The notes beneath the pieces are model-generated. The model worked only from the letters and a program-made list of their open reading frames with translations, searched no databases and had not been told where the DNA came from. From Terriglobales bacterium (lineage in GTDB: Bacteria > Acidobacteriota > Terriglobia > Bryobacterales > Bryobacteraceae), in contig JAIXQP010000049.1 of assembly GCA_027485675.1 (NCBI GenBank), positions 1-64,000 on the forward strand: a DNA stretch of 64,000 nt. The letters run 5' to 3'. Each line of letters opens with the position of its first letter. Positions within the stretch are counted from its first letter, which is position 1. A program made the translations under genes and the position numbers. This document shows, piece after piece, positions 35,987-44,960 of this stretch.

Positions 35987-36727
35987 TTGGGGCAGAAGCT
36001 CGGGCAGCATTTTCTGCACAGCGCTCCCATGGTGGAGCGGATTGCCGCCGCCGTCTGCCGTTCCGAACCGAAGCAGATTATCGAGGTGGGCCCCGGCAAG
36101 GGCGTGTTGACCCAGCAACTGCTCGCTACGGGCGCCGAGGTCATCGCCATTGAACTCGATCCGGCGATGGTGGCGATCCTGCGGGAACGCTTCCCGGACC
36201 ATCCCTGCTTGACCATTGTGGAGGCGGATGTCCTTTCGGTGGATCTGGCGCAGTGGGGCCCGGCGGTGCTTGCCGGTAACCTGCCCTACTACATCACCTC
36301 GCCGATTCTCGAACGGATCTTCCGCGCCCGCGCGGCCCTGCGGGAGGCCGTGCTGCTGATTCAGAAGGAGGTGGCCGAACGGCTCACCGCCGCACCTAAC
36401 TGCCGCGACTACGGCTATCTGAGCGTGGCCACCCAGACCTACAGCCTTCCCGAGTATCTGTTCCAGGTTAAGCCCGGCATGTTCCGGCCGCCGCCCAAGG
36501 TCGATAGCGCGGTTGTCCGGCTCACGCTGCGTCCTGAGGCGGAAGATGCCGAAGCGTTTCTCCAGTTCGCCGCGCGCTGCTTTGCGCAGAAACGCAAAAC
36601 CCTGCGCAACAACCTCGCTCCCTTCTACGGCCACCATGTGGTGGACGACTTGCCGGAGGCCTCGCTCCGGGCCGAGCAGCTCAGCGTCTCCGCCCTGCGC
36701 GAGCTTTATGGCCGCCTGATCGCGTAG
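35987..36727 (+). CDS. rsmA: 16S rRNA dimethyltransferase RsmA (KsgA)
   Basis: A 246-residue enzyme that dimethylates two adjacent adenines near the 3' end of 16S rRNA. The N-terminus GQKLGQHFLHS is the family signature, SAM binding is VGPGKGVLTQQLL, and the catalytic motif is GNLPYYITSPIL. The start is TTG 35987, directly after the anti-sigma TGA; the conserved N-terminus allows no other. The gene is at the end of the guaB/ECF region but belongs to a conserved housekeeping function. Confidence 0.95.
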   Translation: MGQKLGQHFLHSAPMVERIAAAVCRSEPKQIIEVGPGKGVLTQQLLATGAEVIAIELDPAMVAILRERFPDHPCLTIVEADVLSVDLAQWGPAVLAGNLPYYITSPILERIFRARAALREAVLLIQKEVAERLTAAPNCRDYGYLSVATQTYSLPEYLFQVKPGMFRPPPKVDSAVVRLTLRPEAEDAEAFLQFAARCFAQKRKTLRNNLAPFYGHHVVDDLPEASLRAEQLSVSALRELYGRLIA

Positions 36728-36730
36728 AAT
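36725..36730 (+). promoter_or_regulatory. -10-like hexamer before the OFA-type MFS gene
   Basis: TAGAAT, overlapping the rsmA stop codon, 6 bases before ATG 36737. Confidence 0.35.
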
Positions 36731-36736
36731 CAACCG

Positions 36737-37978
36737 ATGCTCGTCTCTCGTGTTCGCCTGGCCTCCGCCGCCATCTTCATGCAGGTGCTGCTGGGCGTGA
36801 TCTACTCGTGGTCCGTGTTTCGCGGACCGTTGGCGCAACTGCATGGGTGGTCCCGTGCGGAGACGATTGCGCCTTACCGCTACTCCATGCTGGCCTTCGC
36901 GGTGGCCATGGTGCTGGGTGGAATTTGGCAGGACCGCAAGGGTCCGCGGGTCGTCGCCACCACCGGGGGTCTGCTGCTTGGTACCGGCTGCCTGCTCGCG
37001 GCCTGGCTCGGCGATTCGCTGAACGGGCTGATTTTTTCGTATGGCATCGTGGCGGCCTTTGGCGTTGGCTTCGCCTACGTGACGCCCATTGCAACGTGCA
37101 TCAAGTGGTTCCCGGACCAGCGCGGCCGCATTGTGGGATTGGCCGTGATGGGCTTCGGCGTGGGGCCACTGCTGTTCGGCCCGCTGCTCGAGGTGTTGCT
37201 CGGGAAGGATCCCGCGCAGTATGCCGAGACCGTGCCCCGGACGTTCCTTGTCCTGTCGGGGATCTTTTTCGTTGGCGTCGTGGGGGCGGCGCAGTTTTAT
37301 GTGGTGCCGCCGCCGGGTTGGCGCCCCGCGGGTTGGAGTCCGCCGGTGGGGCAGGCCGCGGCGGTCGAGATTTCGCCCCGTACGATGCTCGGGATGTGGC
37401 AGTTTTACCTGCTCTGGCTCGTCTATTTTCTTGGCACCGCGGTGGGCCTGACGGCGATTGGCGAAGCCACGCCGCTGCTGCAGGAGATGGCGAAATCGAC
37501 GGCGGTGCTTTCGGCCGGCGCCGCGCTTGGGGTGATGAGCATCTGCAACGGGGTCGGCCGGTTGGCTTGGGGCAGCGTCTCCGACCGCTTCGGCCGGAAG
37601 CTGGCGGTGTTGCTGATGTGCGTGGTTTCGGTTCTGGCGTGCCTGGGCTTTCTGCGGACCGCCGGCAGTTTCAGCACTCTTTTGCTGGGGCTGTGCTTGG
37701 CGGCGTTCGCCTACGGCGGCTATCTGGCGCTCATGCCGGCGTACACGGCAGACTACTTTGGACCGAAGAACGTCGGCGCGAACTACGGTTTGGTGTTCTC
37801 GGCGTGGGGCCTTTGCGGATTCCTGATTCCCGGCTACTTTGCCGGGATCATGGACCGCGCGCGGGCAGCCGGCGACTTGGCCGCCGGCTACAACGAGGTG
37901 TATTGGAAGCTGGCGGTGATTGCGGCTGTCGGGGCAGCGGCAGCCGCAATGCTGCGGCCTCCCCGGCCGCAATCGTAA
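36737..37978 (+). CDS. MFS transporter of the oxalate/formate antiporter (OFA) family
   Basis: A 413-residue twelve-helix transporter. Its first helices (LGVIYSWSVFRGPLAQLHGW) match the OFA family, which exchanges oxalate, formate or other monocarboxylates; IWQDRKGPRVVATTGG is the signature loop. The last codons lie inside two strong hairpins (37921-37948 and 37953-37971). It converges with the chemoreceptor gene, 4 bases apart. The substrate is not certain. Confidence 0.82.
   Translation: MLVSRVRLASAAIFMQVLLGVIYSWSVFRGPLAQLHGWSRAETIAPYRYSMLAFAVAMVLGGIWQDRKGPRVVATTGGLLLGTGCLLAAWLGDSLNGLIFSYGIVAAFGVGFAYVTPIATCIKWFPDQRGRIVGLAVMGFGVGPLLFGPLLEVLLGKDPAQYAETVPRTFLVLSGIFFVGVVGAAQFYVVPPPGWRPAGWSPPVGQAAAVEISPRTMLGMWQFYLLWLVYFLGTAVGLTAIGEATPLLQEMAKSTAVLSAGAALGVMSICNGVGRLAWGSVSDRFGRKLAVLLMCVVSVLACLGFLRTAGSFSTLLLGLCLAAFAYGGYLALMPAYTADYFGPKNVGANYGLVFSAWGLCGFLIPGYFAGIMDRARAAGDLAAGYNEVYWKLAVIAAVGAAAAAMLRPPRPQS
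37921..37971. repeat. two adjacent perfect hairpins at a convergent gene junction
   Basis: TGCGGCTG (37921-37928) pairs with CAGCCGCA (37941-37948), and TGCGGCC (37953-37959) with GGCCGCA (37965-37971). They lie in the last codons of the MFS gene, next to the convergent stop at 37983. There is no T run, so they are not standard terminators. Confidence 0.5.
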
Positions 37979-37982
37979 GGCT

Positions 37983-39497
37983 CTACTTGCCCACCAGGAC
38001 GCCGAGCTCCTCGACGGCCTGGCGCAGCCGGCTGTTCTGGCCCATTAGTTCATGGCTCGAAGCGGCCGTCTGCTCGCTGTTGGCGGCAATCGACTGAGTG
38101 AGGCCGTTCAAGTCCGACATCGAGTGCGTTGCTCCCTCCATATCGGTGAGTTGACTGCGGCAGACTCCGGCCAGCGCATCGACGACCTGCGCCACCTCCT
38201 GCCCCTTACCCACGATCATGTCGAAGTTCCGCGAAACCTTCTCGCACAGGGCCACCCCGCTTTCGGTACGATGCAGCGCCTCGGAGATGCGGGTTTCGGT
38301 TTTCTGCGCGGCTTCGGTGGACCGCATCGCCAGGTTACGCACCTCATCGGCCACCACGGCGAAGCCGGCGCCGGATTCGCCTGCCCGCGCGGCTTCCACC
38401 GCCGCATTGAGCGCCAGAATATTGGTCTGGAAGGCGATGGCGTCCACTTCCTTGATGATGCTGGCGATTTCGCGGCTCGAGGCCCGAATGGCATGGATGG
38501 CGTTCAGCATTTCGTCAATCTCCCGCTTGCCCTGCGTGCCGGCGGCGCTGGCATCGGCGGCCAGTTGATGGGCGTCGTCGGCGATTCGAATCTTCTGCCG
38601 CGAGGTCGTAATCGTCGTCTGCAACTGATCGGCGCTCTGCGCTGTCACGGACGCCTGATGGGTGGCCCCTTGCGCCAGGCTCTGCCCGGCACTGGCAATC
38701 TGCGCGGCGGCCGCGGCGGCATCCTGCGCTACCTGTTCCACGTCGAGGATGACCCGGCGGAGCGGACCGTTAATCCAACGATCATTGAACCACCAGAATA
38801 CAAGAATCACGAGAACCATGACCGGGATCATCCATGCCGCGATCCGCAGCATGCCCGCCGTCGCCAACTGGTCCACGGACTTCAAATCGCTCGTCAGGAG
38901 GAACATGCCATGCACTTGCCCGGCGCGCCATCCTTCCATGGGGAAACCCATCAGGTCCCGGCCGTCCCCCGTCGGACTGGTTCCCGGATCTCCGTGACAG
39001 GCCATGCAGTCAGCCGTCATGCGGATCGGTCGCGCGTAGACAACTTGATTCTTCGCCTGATCCACCGCGAAGTACTCGCTGATCTTCCCTTCGTCAATCT
39101 GCCGGAGCAGATCCGCCTCCTCCACTCTGGGGGCATTCTTGGGGTTGCGCGGATTCTGGCGCACCACCCGGAACTGGAATCCCTGCTCCTTGGCCGCCTG
39201 CTCAATGGCGCGCCATGCGGCAACTACCGGGACGGTCTGGTACACCGTGGTTTGACGGAAATCGCTGGCCTGCTTGGCCTCCGCGTTCAGCTTCTTGGCG
39301 TCGAATGCCCCGGCCTGGCTGAGGGCGGAGATCGACTCCCGCACGCTCTCGGCCTCCACCAAAGTACTGCGCATGGTCTCCTGCAGCAGGGTGACGCCTT
39401 GCTCACGGATCACTATCCGCACCACCAAAAACGCGGTGCACGTCGCCAACACGATGCCGCCGGTGGCGGCTAGTATTATCTTCTTCCCGAGTACCAT
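37983..39497 (-). CDS. chemoreceptor with a c-type-haem sensor domain
   Basis: A 504-residue methyl-accepting protein. Membrane helix 1 (about 7-30) and helix 2 (about 217-237) flank a periplasmic domain of the DUF3365/Tll0287-like type, with C164-M-A-C167-H168, a c-type haem motif. The cytoplasmic hairpin contains [20 protein letters not shown], the usual tip. The sequence suggests a redox, oxygen or NO sensor. There is no C-terminal pentapeptide for CheR and no che gene nearby. The ribosome site AGGAGGG lies 6 bases before the ATG. Confidence 0.9.
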   Translation of the reverse strand: MVLGKKIILAATGGIVLATCTAFLVVRIVIREQGVTLLQETMRSTLVEAESVRESISALSQAGAFDAKKLNAEAKQASDFRQTTVYQTVPVVAAWRAIEQAAKEQGFQFRVVRQNPRNPKNAPRVEEADLLRQIDEGKISEYFAVDQAKNQVVYARPIRMTADCMACHGDPGTSPTGDGRDLMGFPMEGWRAGQVHGMFLLTSDLKSVDQLATAGMLRIAAWMIPVMVLVILVFWWFNDRWINGPLRRVILDVEQVAQDAAAAAAQIASAGQSLAQGATHQASVTAQSADQLQTTITTSRQKIRIADDAHQLAADASAAGTQGKREIDEMLNAIHAIRASSREIASIIKEVDAIAFQTNILALNAAVEAARAGESGAGFAVVADEVRNLAMRSTEAAQKTETRISEALHRTESGVALCEKVSRNFDMIVGKGQEVAQVVDALAGVCRSQLTDMEGATHSMSDLNGLTQSIAANSEQTAASSHELMGQNSRLRQAVEELGVLVGK

Positions 39498-39612
39498 GCA
39501 ATACCCTCCTATTCGAAAGGCATATCGCCCAGTGTGGGAGATTTATGAATTTTCAGAAGGATTGATCGATTCCGGGCGCGGTTTCCGCTTGTTCATGATA
39601 GAGAACAATAGT

Positions 39613-40131
39613 ATGAACCTCTTCTCCTTCCTCCCCGCCTCCCCCCAACTGGCGACTGGGCTCCCCACCGGCATGCAGATGGGCGGCTACCAACCTCCTC
39701 CGGGCGGGTTCCCACCACCACCTCAAGGCGGCTATCCTCCTCCCCACGGCGGCTACCCTCCTCCCCAGCAGCCGTACCAGCCGAGCAGCATGCCCAACAA
39801 CGTCGCCGCCACCCTCTGCTACGCCCTCGGCCTCATCACCGGGATCCTCTTTCTCTTCCTCGAACCCTACAACCGGGACCGCAACATCCGCTTCCATGCC
39901 TGGCAATCGATCTTCACCTTCGGCGGCATGTTTGTTCTCCAGATTGCGCTTTCCATCGTCGGCATCATCGCCACGAAGATCTTCGGTTTGCTGGGGCTGC
40001 TGGTGAGTCTCGTTAGCCTCGGCCTGAGCCTGGTGACGCTCGGCCTGTGGATCTTCCTGATGGTCAAGGCCTACCAAGGCGAGAAGTTCTCCCTGCCCAT
40101 CATCGGGCCGCTGGCCGAACAAAAAGCGTAG
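39613..40131 (+). CDS. Pro-rich small membrane protein, DUF4870-like
   Basis: A 172-residue protein. The first 60 residues are Pro/Gly/Tyr-rich with repeats GGYPPP and GGFPPPP, then three membrane helices (about 65-80, 90-112 and 115-145), with RNIRFHAWQSIF in the loop, as in DUF4870/Tic20-like proteins. The function is not known. Start 39613 gives MNLFSF; an in-frame ATG at 39595 is also possible. It is divergent from the chemoreceptor gene. Confidence 0.7.
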   Translation: MNLFSFLPASPQLATGLPTGMQMGGYQPPPGGFPPPPQGGYPPPHGGYPPPQQPYQPSSMPNNVAATLCYALGLITGILFLFLEPYNRDRNIRFHAWQSIFTFGGMFVLQIALSIVGIIATKIFGLLGLLVSLVSLGLSLVTLGLWIFLMVKAYQGEKFSLPIIGPLAEQKA

Positions 40132-40161
40132 CCGGATCGCCGCTCGATACGTCTCTCTAGC

Positions 40162-41205
40162 GTGGTGCTTCGCCTTCCTGTTCTTCTCACTGTCGCTTTG
40201 GGCCTCCTGCAGGCCCAAAGCCCCTCTCCGTCCCTTCCCACCATCGGCATCATCGACTTTTTCGGTGTGCGCAAAGCCAACGTCGATCGCCTGAAGAAGG
40301 CGCTGGGCGTCGCCGAAGGGGGCGCCCTGCCGCGTTCGAAAGCGGAGGTGGAAGAGAAGATGGAGCTCGTCAACGGCGTCGTGCGCGCGCGCCTCGAAGC
40401 GGTGTGCTGCGAAAACGGCAAGGCCGTGCTCTACGTCGGCATCGAAGAGCGCGGCGCCCCGGCGTTCAACTACCGGGAGACCCCGGAAGGAACCGCGAAG
40501 CTTCCCGAAGAGGTCGTGGATGCCTATCTCGACTTCTTCGAGAAGCTGCAGGCGGCCATCCGTCAGGGCGATATCGTTGAGGATCTCACCCGCGGCCACA
40601 GCATCATGGCCAACCGGGACGCGCAGGCGGCGCAGCTCAAGTTCCTGCCGCTCGCCGAAAAGCACGAAGCCATCCTCCGCGAGGTGTTGCGCACGAGCGT
40701 CGATGAGGTGGAGCGGGCCATGGCCGCCTATGTGATCGCCTATGTCCCGAAGAAGGCCACCATCGTCAACGATCTGCAGTATGCGCTGCAGGATCCCGAC
40801 GATGGGGTGCGCAACAACGCCATGCGCTCCCTGCTCGGGCTCACCATCCTGAGCGAAAAGAGTCCCGAACTCGGTCTGAAGGTCAGCCCCACCTGGTTCG
40901 TCGAACAGTTGAACTCGCTCGTCTGGAGCGACCGCAACAAAGCCGCCACGGCGCTGCTCACCCTAACGGAGAAGCGGGAGCCGGGACTGCTCGAAATGCT
41001 GCGGGAACGCGCCGTCGATTCGCTCATCGATATGGCCCGCTGGCGTCACCTCAGCCACGCTCTGCCCGGCTACATTCTGCTCGGGCGGATGGCCGGAATC
41101 GAAGAGACGCGCCTGCAATCGGCCTGGAGCGACGGCAAGCACCAGCCGCTGACGGAAGAGATCATTCGCGAGTTGACCCGGAAAAAGAAGCCGGCGCTAC
41201 CGTAG
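40162..41205 (+). CDS. exported protein with HEAT-like helical repeats
   Basis: A 347-residue protein with a signal peptide (about 1-19; VLRLPVLLTVALGLLQAQ), then a short alpha/beta region (GIIDFFGVRKANVDRLKKAL), and a C-terminal half of helical pairs (AMAAYVIAYVPKKATIVNDL, then DDGVRNNAMRSLLGL) that looks like HEAT repeats. The start is GTG 40162 or 40165. I do not recognise the family. The 3' end overlaps the convergent phosphodiesterase gene by 9 bases. Confidence 0.65.
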   Translation: MVLRLPVLLTVALGLLQAQSPSPSLPTIGIIDFFGVRKANVDRLKKALGVAEGGALPRSKAEVEEKMELVNGVVRARLEAVCCENGKAVLYVGIEERGAPAFNYRETPEGTAKLPEEVVDAYLDFFEKLQAAIRQGDIVEDLTRGHSIMANRDAQAAQLKFLPLAEKHEAILREVLRTSVDEVERAMAAYVIAYVPKKATIVNDLQYALQDPDDGVRNNAMRSLLGLTILSEKSPELGLKVSPTWFVEQLNSLVWSDRNKAATALLTLTEKREPGLLEMLRERAVDSLIDMARWRHLSHALPGYILLGRMAGIEETRLQSAWSDGKHQPLTEEIIRELTRKKKPALP

Positions 41206-42042
41206 CTTTCGTTCCTTAAGGAACGCGATCAGCGCAGCCGGGTCGTCGGTGATGATGGCGTCGACCTTGGCGGCCACCAGCTTTTCCCAGTCGGCGGGCG
41301 TGTTGGCGGTCCAGGCCACCACTTGCAGCCCCGCCGCCCGCGCCGCCGCCACCTTTTCAGGCGTGACCAACTGGTGAATCGGGCTGACGATCCCCGCATC
41401 CCCGGCCTTGGCGACCGCGACGAAATCGAGCCCCGCCTCCTCCCGCTTGGTCGGGAACAGGGCGCTGCGCCGAATTTGAGGCGCCAGGCGCTTCATGGCG
41501 TGCAGCGTCCGATAGTCGAAACTCTGCAGGATCACCCGCTTGTCGAGACCATGCTTCCGCACCACCGCCAGCACCAGGCGGGCGAACTCCTCGGGCGATG
41601 GGGTCCATTCCGGATGCGCCGGCGCCATCTTCGTTTCGATGTTGAACTCCACCTTCGCCTTCTTCGCCAGGGCGAAAACGGCGTCGAGCGTCGGCACCCG
41701 CGTGCCGGGAATCGCCTGTTGCTTCGGGAACTGCGGGTTCACCTTGCCGCCGCAATCCCACCGCTGCAACTCGGCGAAAGTCATCTCTCGAATCACGCGC
41801 GTCGACCCGGCCGGACCTTCGCAGTAGGCCGGGTTCATCGTCTCATCGTGCGAAACCACGACGACGTTATCCTTGGTCACCGCCATGTCCAGTTCCAGCA
41901 CATCGACACCCTGTTCGATCGCATACTGGAAAGCCGGAATCGTATTCTCCGGCCGGACGGCGCGCGCGCCGCGATGTCCATGAACCTGGATCTGCGCTGT
42001 CATCATCGTCGTGGTGGCGAGGAGTAAAATAAGGGGTCGCAC
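41197..42042 (-). CDS. exported glycerophosphodiester phosphodiesterase
   Basis: A 281-residue enzyme that cuts glycerophosphodiesters to glycerol-3-phosphate and an alcohol. A signal peptide (about 1-16) is followed by QVHGHRGARAVRPENTIPAF with the catalytic His-Arg, then DVLELDMAVTKDNVVVVSHD with the metal ligands. It would recover phosphate and glycerol from lipids outside the cytoplasm. The start is GTG 42042; TAAATT lies 6 bases before it. Confidence 0.9.
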   Translation of the reverse strand: MRPLILLLATTTMMTAQIQVHGHRGARAVRPENTIPAFQYAIEQGVDVLELDMAVTKDNVVVVSHDETMNPAYCEGPAGSTRVIREMTFAELQRWDCGGKVNPQFPKQQAIPGTRVPTLDAVFALAKKAKVEFNIETKMAPAHPEWTPSPEEFARLVLAVVRKHGLDKRVILQSFDYRTLHAMKRLAPQIRRSALFPTKREEAGLDFVAVAKAGDAGIVSPIHQLVTPEKVAAARAAGLQVVAWTANTPADWEKLVAAKVDAIITDDPAALIAFLKERKLR

Positions 42043-42048
42043 GCCTTC

Positions 42049-42054
42049 AATTTA
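42049..42054 (-). promoter_or_regulatory. -10-like hexamer of the phosphodiesterase gene
   Basis: TAAATT on the minus strand, 6 bases before GTG 42042. A GAAGG lies in the gap and could instead act as a ribosome site. Confidence 0.3.
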
Positions 42055-42094
42055 GCAAGCCCACATTGCAATCCCGTAACAGAATAGGATACCC

Positions 42095-43408
42095 ATGAAC
42101 CGCCGCCAAGCCCTCGCGCTCACCGCTCTCAGCTACTCCCGCATTCTCGGCGCTAACGACCGGCTGCGCATGGGCTTCATCGGTCTCGGTAACCGCGGCG
42201 ACCAGGTGCACGACGGGTTTCTCGAATTCGGCGATGCGCAGACCGTCGCCATCTGCGATCTCCGCGACGACTATCTCGATTTCGCCGCCAAGAAATCTCG
42301 CGGTACGCCGGCCCGCTACAAAGACTACCGGAAGCTGCTCGACGATAAGAACGTCGACGCCGTCGCCATCGCCACCCCGGACCACTGGCACGCCATCATG
42401 ATGATCGACGCCTGCCGCGCCGGCAAGGACGTCTATGTCGAAAAGCCGCTCTCGTTGACCGTAGCGGAAGGCCGGCGGATGGTGCAGGTGGCCGGCGAGA
42501 CCAAACGGATTGTCCAGGTCGGGATTCAGCGCCGCAGTTCGAAGATGCTGCAGGAGGCGGTCGCTTATCTGAAGAGCGGGGAACTGGGCCACATCACGGT
42601 CGCCCGCGGCTTTCACGTGCAGAATGAAGCGCCCAACGGCATCGGGATGGCGCCGGACTCGCCGCCGCCGAGCGCGGAGCTCTGGGAGCAGTGGTTGGGG
42701 CCGGCGCCCAAAGTGCCGTTCAACCGCAACCGCGCCTTCTACAACTTCCGCTGGTTCTACGACTACTCCGGCGGACAGATCACCAACTTCGGCGTCCACT
42801 ACATGGATATGCTGCGTTGGGCCTGCCAGAAGCGGTCTCCGCGTTCGGTGGTCGCCATGGGCGGACGATTCGCCGTTAAGGATAATCGCGAGATTCCGGA
42901 CACCTGCGAAGTGCTCTGGGATTTTGGCGACATGATGATGGTGTTCGTGCAATACAACGCCAACGCCGCCCCGGCCTCCGCCGCGCGCGGCGCCGAAATG
43001 GAGATCCGCGGCACGAAGGGAACGATGTACATCTATGGCAACAAGTGGGAGGTCGTGCCCGAACGCTACACCGACATGTTGTTCGGCCAGCGCACCCCGC
43101 TCGACCGCGAGGCCGAGCGCGGCTACAACCCTTCGAAAAAGGCCACCATTACGGCCCGTTCCATGGAAGGCGCCAGTTCCACGCCGCCGCATGTGCGCAA
43201 CTTTCTCGATGCCGTGAAGGCCCGCATCGCTCCGAACTGCCCGATTGAGGAAGGGCACATCTCCACCGCGAACACAATTCTCGGCCACATCTCGCTCCGT
43301 ACCCGGGCGCTGCTCGATTGGGATGCCAACGCCGAGCGGTTCACGAACAACGAGGCGGCCAACAAACTGCTGAGCTACAAATACCGGGCGCCGTACAAGC
43401 TCGGTTAA
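42095..43408 (+). CDS. exported Gfo/Idh/MocA-type oxidoreductase
   Basis: A 437-residue NAD(P)-dependent dehydrogenase of the sugar or inositol type. The N-terminus NRRQALALTALSYSR resembles a Tat signal, with the cofactor fold FIGLGNRGDQ at about 27-36 and the catalytic-type Lys in DVYVEKPLS. Proteins of this kind in planctomycetes and acidobacteria act on 3-keto-sugars and are often associated with DUF1080 hydrolases, one of which is at 56592. The stop overlaps the convergent Cys-rich gene by 4 bases. Confidence 0.88.
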   Translation: MNRRQALALTALSYSRILGANDRLRMGFIGLGNRGDQVHDGFLEFGDAQTVAICDLRDDYLDFAAKKSRGTPARYKDYRKLLDDKNVDAVAIATPDHWHAIMMIDACRAGKDVYVEKPLSLTVAEGRRMVQVAGETKRIVQVGIQRRSSKMLQEAVAYLKSGELGHITVARGFHVQNEAPNGIGMAPDSPPPSAELWEQWLGPAPKVPFNRNRAFYNFRWFYDYSGGQITNFGVHYMDMLRWACQKRSPRSVVAMGGRFAVKDNREIPDTCEVLWDFGDMMMVFVQYNANAAPASAARGAEMEIRGTKGTMYIYGNKWEVVPERYTDMLFGQRTPLDREAERGYNPSKKATITARSMEGASSTPPHVRNFLDAVKARIAPNCPIEEGHISTANTILGHISLRTRALLDWDANAERFTNNEAANKLLSYKYRAPYKLG

Positions 43409-43581
43409 GCAGAACCCAGCGGCTTGCGGTCGAGCGGCACTTCACACTGGCAGCAATCGCTGCAGCGCAGGCATTTGTGGCAGCGGTGCAGGCTGCAGGT
43501 ATCTTTCGTGCACCAGACGCAGAGCTCGCGCGACGGCTCGCCGCAAATCGCGCACTCAAATGCCAGGCCGGCAGGGTTCAC
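43405..43581 (-). CDS. 58-residue cysteine-rich protein
   Basis: A small protein with 11 cysteines in 58 residues (C10, C13, C21, C24, C29, C34, C37, C40, C43, C44, C46) and His at 32 and 35, including CVWCTKDTCSLHRCHKC. The spacing suits two or three zinc-binding knuckles, perhaps B-box-like. The start is GTG 43581, which overlaps the preceding stop in the sequence GTGA, so translation is coupled. A longer frame to 43653 is the shadow of the upstream gene. The family is not known to me. Confidence 0.6.
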   Translation of the reverse strand: MNPAGLAFECAICGEPSRELCVWCTKDTCSLHRCHKCLRCSDCCQCEVPLDRKPLGSA

Positions 43582-44159
43582 TCTTTGGCCTCGCGGGCGG
43601 TGGCCGGGCGTTTGGCGGCCGGCGGCGGTTGCTTGCTGAGAATGCTGCGGCAACGCTGGGCTTCGGTGTCCATCACCTGCAGTTCCGATTCGCGGGCGGC
43701 CGCCAGATCCTTCAAGTACTGTTCGAGGAAGTCGCGGTTAGCGGCGTTTTCGTTGGCGATTCCCATCAGTAGATCGGCGATGGCCGGGTTCTGATAGCGC
43801 CGGACGCCCGCGGCCAAAGAGCCGAGCAGTTGTTCCATGGACTGCAGCCGGAAGTAGGTATCCATTGCGAACGTGACCCGGTTCGGATCCTTCGCTAGTC
43901 GGTCGGCAGAGATTTGGAGGTAGGAAAGCGCTTTCCGCGTGTTCTGCCACTGCTGCACGTAAGCTTCCGGCGCACCGTTCTCCTTCCAGGCTACCGGGTT
44001 CAACTGGCTCAGGACCGGGTCAAGCCGGTTGGCGTTGGCGACCAGCGACGAGAGCTGTTTTCTCGTCTCCCACTCCGGGGGCAGGCCGGCCTGCGGACAA
44101 GCAAACGGAATCCAGAGGGATCCCCCCAGCAGACAACGGATGATGATACCGATCCTCAC
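43578..44159 (-). CDS. exported helical protein of unknown function
   Basis: A 193-residue protein with a signal peptide (about 1-24, cut near CPQAG). The rest is predicted to be helical throughout (QQWQNTRKALSYLQISADRL, then NRDFLEQYLKDLAAARESEL) with a basic, Pro-rich tail. I do not recognise the family. It lies 9 bases after the FecR-domain gene and is coupled to the Cys-rich gene, so the three form one unit. Confidence 0.65.
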   Translation of the reverse strand: MRIGIIIRCLLGGSLWIPFACPQAGLPPEWETRKQLSSLVANANRLDPVLSQLNPVAWKENGAPEAYVQQWQNTRKALSYLQISADRLAKDPNRVTFAMDTYFRLQSMEQLLGSLAAGVRRYQNPAIADLLMGIANENAANRDFLEQYLKDLAAARESELQVMDTEAQRCRSILSKQPPPAAKRPATAREAKE

Positions 44160-44168
44160 TACTCCAGT

Positions 44169-44960
44169 CTACAGCGGCGGAGGCGGGGGCGGCGCTGCCG
44201 GAGGGGGCGGCGGCGGGGTGGCTTCGGTGTCGGCGGGGCGGCCGCCACCGGTGGGGACGCCTCCCGGAGAGGAGCCACCACGGGGCATCCGCAGCATGAT
44301 GTTGTAGTAGGCATCGGTGGCAGCCTGCATCGTACGGCGCAGCGCGCCGCCTTTATCGAACTGTTTCTGCGCTAACGGCTGATTCTTGTACACCCGGACG
44401 TATTCGCCGGCGTTCAACAACTTCGGCTCGCTCGGCGGCAGCAGCGAGTGCCGAACCGCCACCTGGCCTTCGTCCACGGTTACGAGCGTCGTCGCGTCCT
44501 CGTCCTCAATCTGGACATCGAAAACAGTGCCCCGTACCGAAATCACCGCCGTAGGCGTTGTGACCCGGTTGGGGTTGGGCTGCCCGCCGAACTTCTGGAT
44601 ATGCACCTTCACCCGGCCGAGGTAGAGGTCGAGCAGATCCTTCCAACCCCCGGCGTTATTGCGGAAGATCACCCGGGAGTTCGGATACACCTCAAACGTG
44701 CTGCCATCGTTGACCTGGAACAGGGCAAACCCATCCGGGCCCGTGACAATCACCTGTCGCAGATTGACCCAGTCCCCTGGTTGCAGCGCCCACGGCGCAT
44801 TGTCTTTCAGCACGGAAACCTGGCCGCTGCTCTGGATCACCTTCGCCGACCGCTCCCGTTCCGGAGAGAACAAAGACGGCGCTTGGGCAATCGACAGCGC
44901 CATTCCCATAGCGGAGGCTATGGCGAGGCGAAGTATCATTTGCGGAAACGAAGTGATCAT
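44169..44960 (-). CDS. exported FecR-domain protein with polyproline tail
   Basis: A 263-residue protein. After the signal peptide (about 1-26) comes a FecR-type beta domain (VIVTGPDGFALFQVNDGSTF, then NRVTTPTAVISVRGTVFDVQ, then DEGQVAVRH). The C-terminal 45 residues end in Pro runs of six (ATPPPPPPAAPPPPPPL). FecR domains here are exported and not tied to a sigma factor; such proteins in acidobacteria bind ligands or surface structures. The Pro runs would need EF-P to be translated. It leads the three-gene unit. An ATG at 44939 is an alternative start. Confidence 0.85.
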   Translation of the reverse strand: MITSFPQMILRLAIASAMGMALSIAQAPSLFSPERERSAKVIQSSGQVSVLKDNAPWALQPGDWVNLRQVIVTGPDGFALFQVNDGSTFEVYPNSRVIFRNNAGGWKDLLDLYLGRVKVHIQKFGGQPNPNRVTTPTAVISVRGTVFDVQIEDEDATTLVTVDEGQVAVRHSLLPPSEPKLLNAGEYVRVYKNQPLAQKQFDKGGALRRTMQAATDAYYNIMLRMPRGGSSPGGVPTGGGRPADTEATPPPPPPAAPPPPPPL

